Assembly: GCF_050337105.1 (NCBI RefSeq)
Contig: NZ_JAKJSQ010000081.1
Coordinates: forward strand, 1-14,887
Origin: Aliivibrio_A kagoshimensis
Lineage (GTDB): Bacteria > Pseudomonadota > Gammaproteobacteria > Enterobacterales > Vibrionaceae
Direction: 5' to 3'
Length of the DNA stretch: 14,887 nucleotides
The notes under the pieces were generated by a model. It did no database searches and had not been told where the DNA came from. It saw only the letters and a list, made by a program, of their open reading frames with translations. The position numbers were made by a program, and so were the translations under genes. Shown piece after piece: positions 13,316 to 14,887 of this stretch; the stretch's first letter is position 1; each line of letters starts with the position of its first letter.

Positions 13316-14509
13316 TTACACCAACATAAACAGGATTTTCGCCACTAACAGCCCCATTCCTGTTCCGACGATCGCTCCTAACATGCCCATCAATACCCCA
13401 ACAGGCACTAACGAGTCATTATAAGCGCCGGCAATAACAGGTGCTGAAGCAACGCCACCGATGTTAGCGACGGATGCCACACAACAGGTGAAGAGATCGA
13501 GTTTAAATATTTTTGCAATGACAATCATAATCGCAGCATGGATCAGTAAGATACACGCTCCTGCAATGATATAAACCGGCGCTTCAGTCAGTTCAGCAAA
13601 GTTTGCAGAGGAAGCAATCAAACCGATCATGATATAGAGGAAGATATTCGAAAGTTGCTTGGTTCCAGGTACCTTACTGAGCGGTGACATACCACCAACA
13701 ATACCCATGATGGTGACCAATAAAATTGACCAAGTGGTGCTGGTTAAAAAAGTGGTGTGAGGTAGGTATTGAGCTACCCATACGCAAATAGCACCTGTTC
13801 CCAAAGCAAATGCTAGCGCGCCGAAGAGGTCAAGGAAAGTGACCTCTTTGGCTACTTCATCATCAATGGCCGCTAAACGCTGAGAGAGCTCTTCTACAAT
13901 GCGTGTATCCGCTCTATTAAAATGGTTGAATGCCATGATGAGTTTACTAGAGCCTACAAAGAACAGCAGTAACATGATCCAGATTGAATAGTCGATTGAG
14001 TCTATCAATAATGTGTACCCCATGCCGACGTCATCTAAATTCAATGCTTGTTGGACTGCGACCATATTTTGGGTACCGCCTATCCAAGAACCAGATAGCG
14101 CACCAAATGCTTGCCACGAGTTAGGGGCAAGCATATCTTTGAAAATCATAAAGGTAATAATAAAGCCAATGACGATGCTCATAGTGGCGGAAAAAAAGGC
14201 CAGCAACATTTTAGGACCTAGTTTAATGATATGCCTTAAATCGCACTTTAATAACATTAAAAATATCATTGATGGCAATATAGCGCCTTTTACCCCTGCC
14301 CTTGCAATTCCGGCTCCCGTTTTTTCACCCTCAATAGATAATTCCCAAAAATCAAACGTAGACATTAACATGACACCGAAATAGATAATGACCAAAGGAG
14401 GAATAAATTCAAAAAATTTAGTTTTTACTTTTAACTTCTCTTCAACAAAAAAAACGCCTGCTGCGAAACATACTATAAATGCAATAAAGCTATAACCTGA
14501 TGTAATCAT
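13316..14509 (-). CDS. DUF819 family integral membrane protein (putative transporter)
   Basis: The 397-residue protein has about ten to twelve membrane segments and the hallmarks I associate with DUF819 (Bacillus YjcL-like) proteins. These are a Gly-rich GSWIGGTQNMVAV segment (about 140-152) and a C-terminal repeat-like counterpart, ANIGGVASAPVIAGAY with LVPVGVLMGMLGAIVGTGMG. The two related Gly/Ala-rich re-entrant-type segments in the two halves suggest an inverted-repeat transporter fold. The substrate is not established. In other bacteria such genes often sit near peptidoglycan-peptide or amino-acid genes, but no such neighbour is in the window. GCGAG precedes the ATG. The gene has its own promoter (14566-14594) and a terminator-like hairpin after its stop. 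Family call fairly confident, transport role inferred. Confidence 0.85.
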   Translation of the reverse strand: MITSGYSFIAFIVCFAAGVFFVEEKLKVKTKFFEFIPPLVIIYFGVMLMSTFDFWELSIEGEKTGAGIARAGVKGAILPSMIFLMLLKCDLRHIIKLGPKMLLAFFSATMSIVIGFIITFMIFKDMLAPNSWQAFGALSGSWIGGTQNMVAVQQALNLDDVGMGYTLLIDSIDYSIWIMLLLFFVGSSKLIMAFNHFNRADTRIVEELSQRLAAIDDEVAKEVTFLDLFGALAFALGTGAICVWVAQYLPHTTFLTSTTWSILLVTIMGIVGGMSPLSKVPGTKQLSNIFLYIMIGLIASSANFAELTEAPVYIIAGACILLIHAAIMIVIAKIFKLDLFTCCVASVANIGGVASAPVIAGAYNDSLVPVGVLMGMLGAIVGTGMGLLVAKILFMLV

Positions 14510-14565
14510 GATACTCGCTACCTTATATATATTATTGTCAGTTGCAGAAAATTATTACTATTTAG

Positions 14566-14594
14566 GGTATATAGAGTGTTTAATATCTTGTCAA
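14566..14594 (-). promoter_or_regulatory. Sigma-70 promoter of the DUF819 gene
   Basis: On the minus strand, TTGACA (14594-14589) is a perfect -35 element. Seventeen bases on lies TATACC (14571-14566), with an overlapping TATATA at 15-bp spacing. Transcription would start near 14560, giving a 5' leader of about 50 nt. Confidence 0.58.
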
Positions 14595-14887
14595 ATTCAA
14601 CATAAACTTTAACTATGACTGTAAACAGATAGGTAACTAACAGAATTACCATAAAATTATTACTCATCTATTCAGCATGTTATATTCATCGTATAAATAG
14701 AGGTTATAATCAAAAGAATCAGGGGATTTACGAGATTTTATCTTGAATAATATACTGTGTAATTATGAATACATAACCTACCTCTCATCTTAATTAAAAT
14801 AGAAAACCACTATTAATAATAATTACATCAATAAAAGGTAATAACTAAACGAATGATCGCGATCAAAGTTATAGTAGTCTCATTCAA
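14595..14887. other. AT-rich non-coding end of window
   Basis: Together with the DUF819 leader this is about 380 bp without a gene. Stops are frequent in all frames; the longest run open to the right edge is 19 codons on the minus strand, with no family resemblance. The only structured element seen is the palindrome at 14854-14865. It may be the control region of a gene beyond the window. Confidence 0.5.
14853..14866. promoter_or_regulatory. FNR-like palindromic site
   Basis: ATGAT-CGCG-ATCAA matches the FNR consensus TTGAT-N4-ATCAA at nine of ten defined positions and contains the perfect 12-bp palindrome TGATCGCGATCA. It lies about 345 bp from the DUF819 start, so it more likely serves a gene to the right of the window. 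Binding is inferred. Confidence 0.4.

Overview
The window looks like chromosomal DNA of an AT-leaning marine gammaproteobacterium, most likely a Vibrio or a close relative in the Vibrionaceae. This rests on the gene repertoire: a LuxI/LuxR pair, an HBM-type chemoreceptor, RhlE, a DUF819 transporter-like protein and c-di-GMP enzymes. It is a judgement from family recognition, not a database match. There are two ambiguous bases (N at 1187 and 11454). Apart from the gene cut off at the left edge, no clearly broken gene, insertion sequence or CRISPR array was seen.

Left part (1-2323). The left edge holds the start of a minus-strand gene for an exported ABC-type binding protein or sensor, cut by the window. 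Divergent from it is an exported six-cysteine protein of unknown function (353-997). A promoter, a 14-codon leader ORF and mutually exclusive RNA stems then precede a paralogue of the ribosome-assembly GTPase RsgA (1230-2270).

Quorum-sensing block (2324-5322). A LuxI-type acyl-homoserine-lactone synthase (minus) and a LuxR-type receptor (plus, TTG start) diverge from a 216-bp intergenic region. That region carries a lux-box-like palindrome placed correctly for luxI and a CRP-like site placed correctly for luxR, the same layout as the Aliivibrio fischeri lux control region. No luciferase genes are present. Downstream of luxI, past a strong terminator, lies a riboflavin synthase gene. Downstream of luxR, 27 bp away and probably in the same transcript, lies a small gene of unknown function.

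Middle (5299-9814). A chemoreceptor with a helical-bimodular (HBM) ligand domain converges on the unknown gene and overlaps its end by 24 bp. Next come a histidine-rich polytopic membrane protein of unknown function and the DEAD-box RNA helicase RhlE, both on the minus strand. The Shine-Dalgarno of the membrane protein gene is buried in a two-part hairpin in the rhlE-distal leader.

Right part (9815-14887). tRNA-Ser(UGA) has its own promoter and a bidirectional terminator shared with a two-CBS-domain protein. An AT-rich gene for a membrane-bound c-di-GMP phosphodiesterase follows (degenerate GGDEF, apparently intact EAL), then a DUF819 membrane protein with its own promoter. The last ~290 bp are non-coding apart from an FNR-like palindrome.

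The most interesting material is the luciferase-free lux-like divergon with its flavin gene and orphan luxR-linked gene, the leader ORF with competing stems before the RsgA paralogue, and the hairpin-masked ribosome binding site of the histidine-rich membrane protein.
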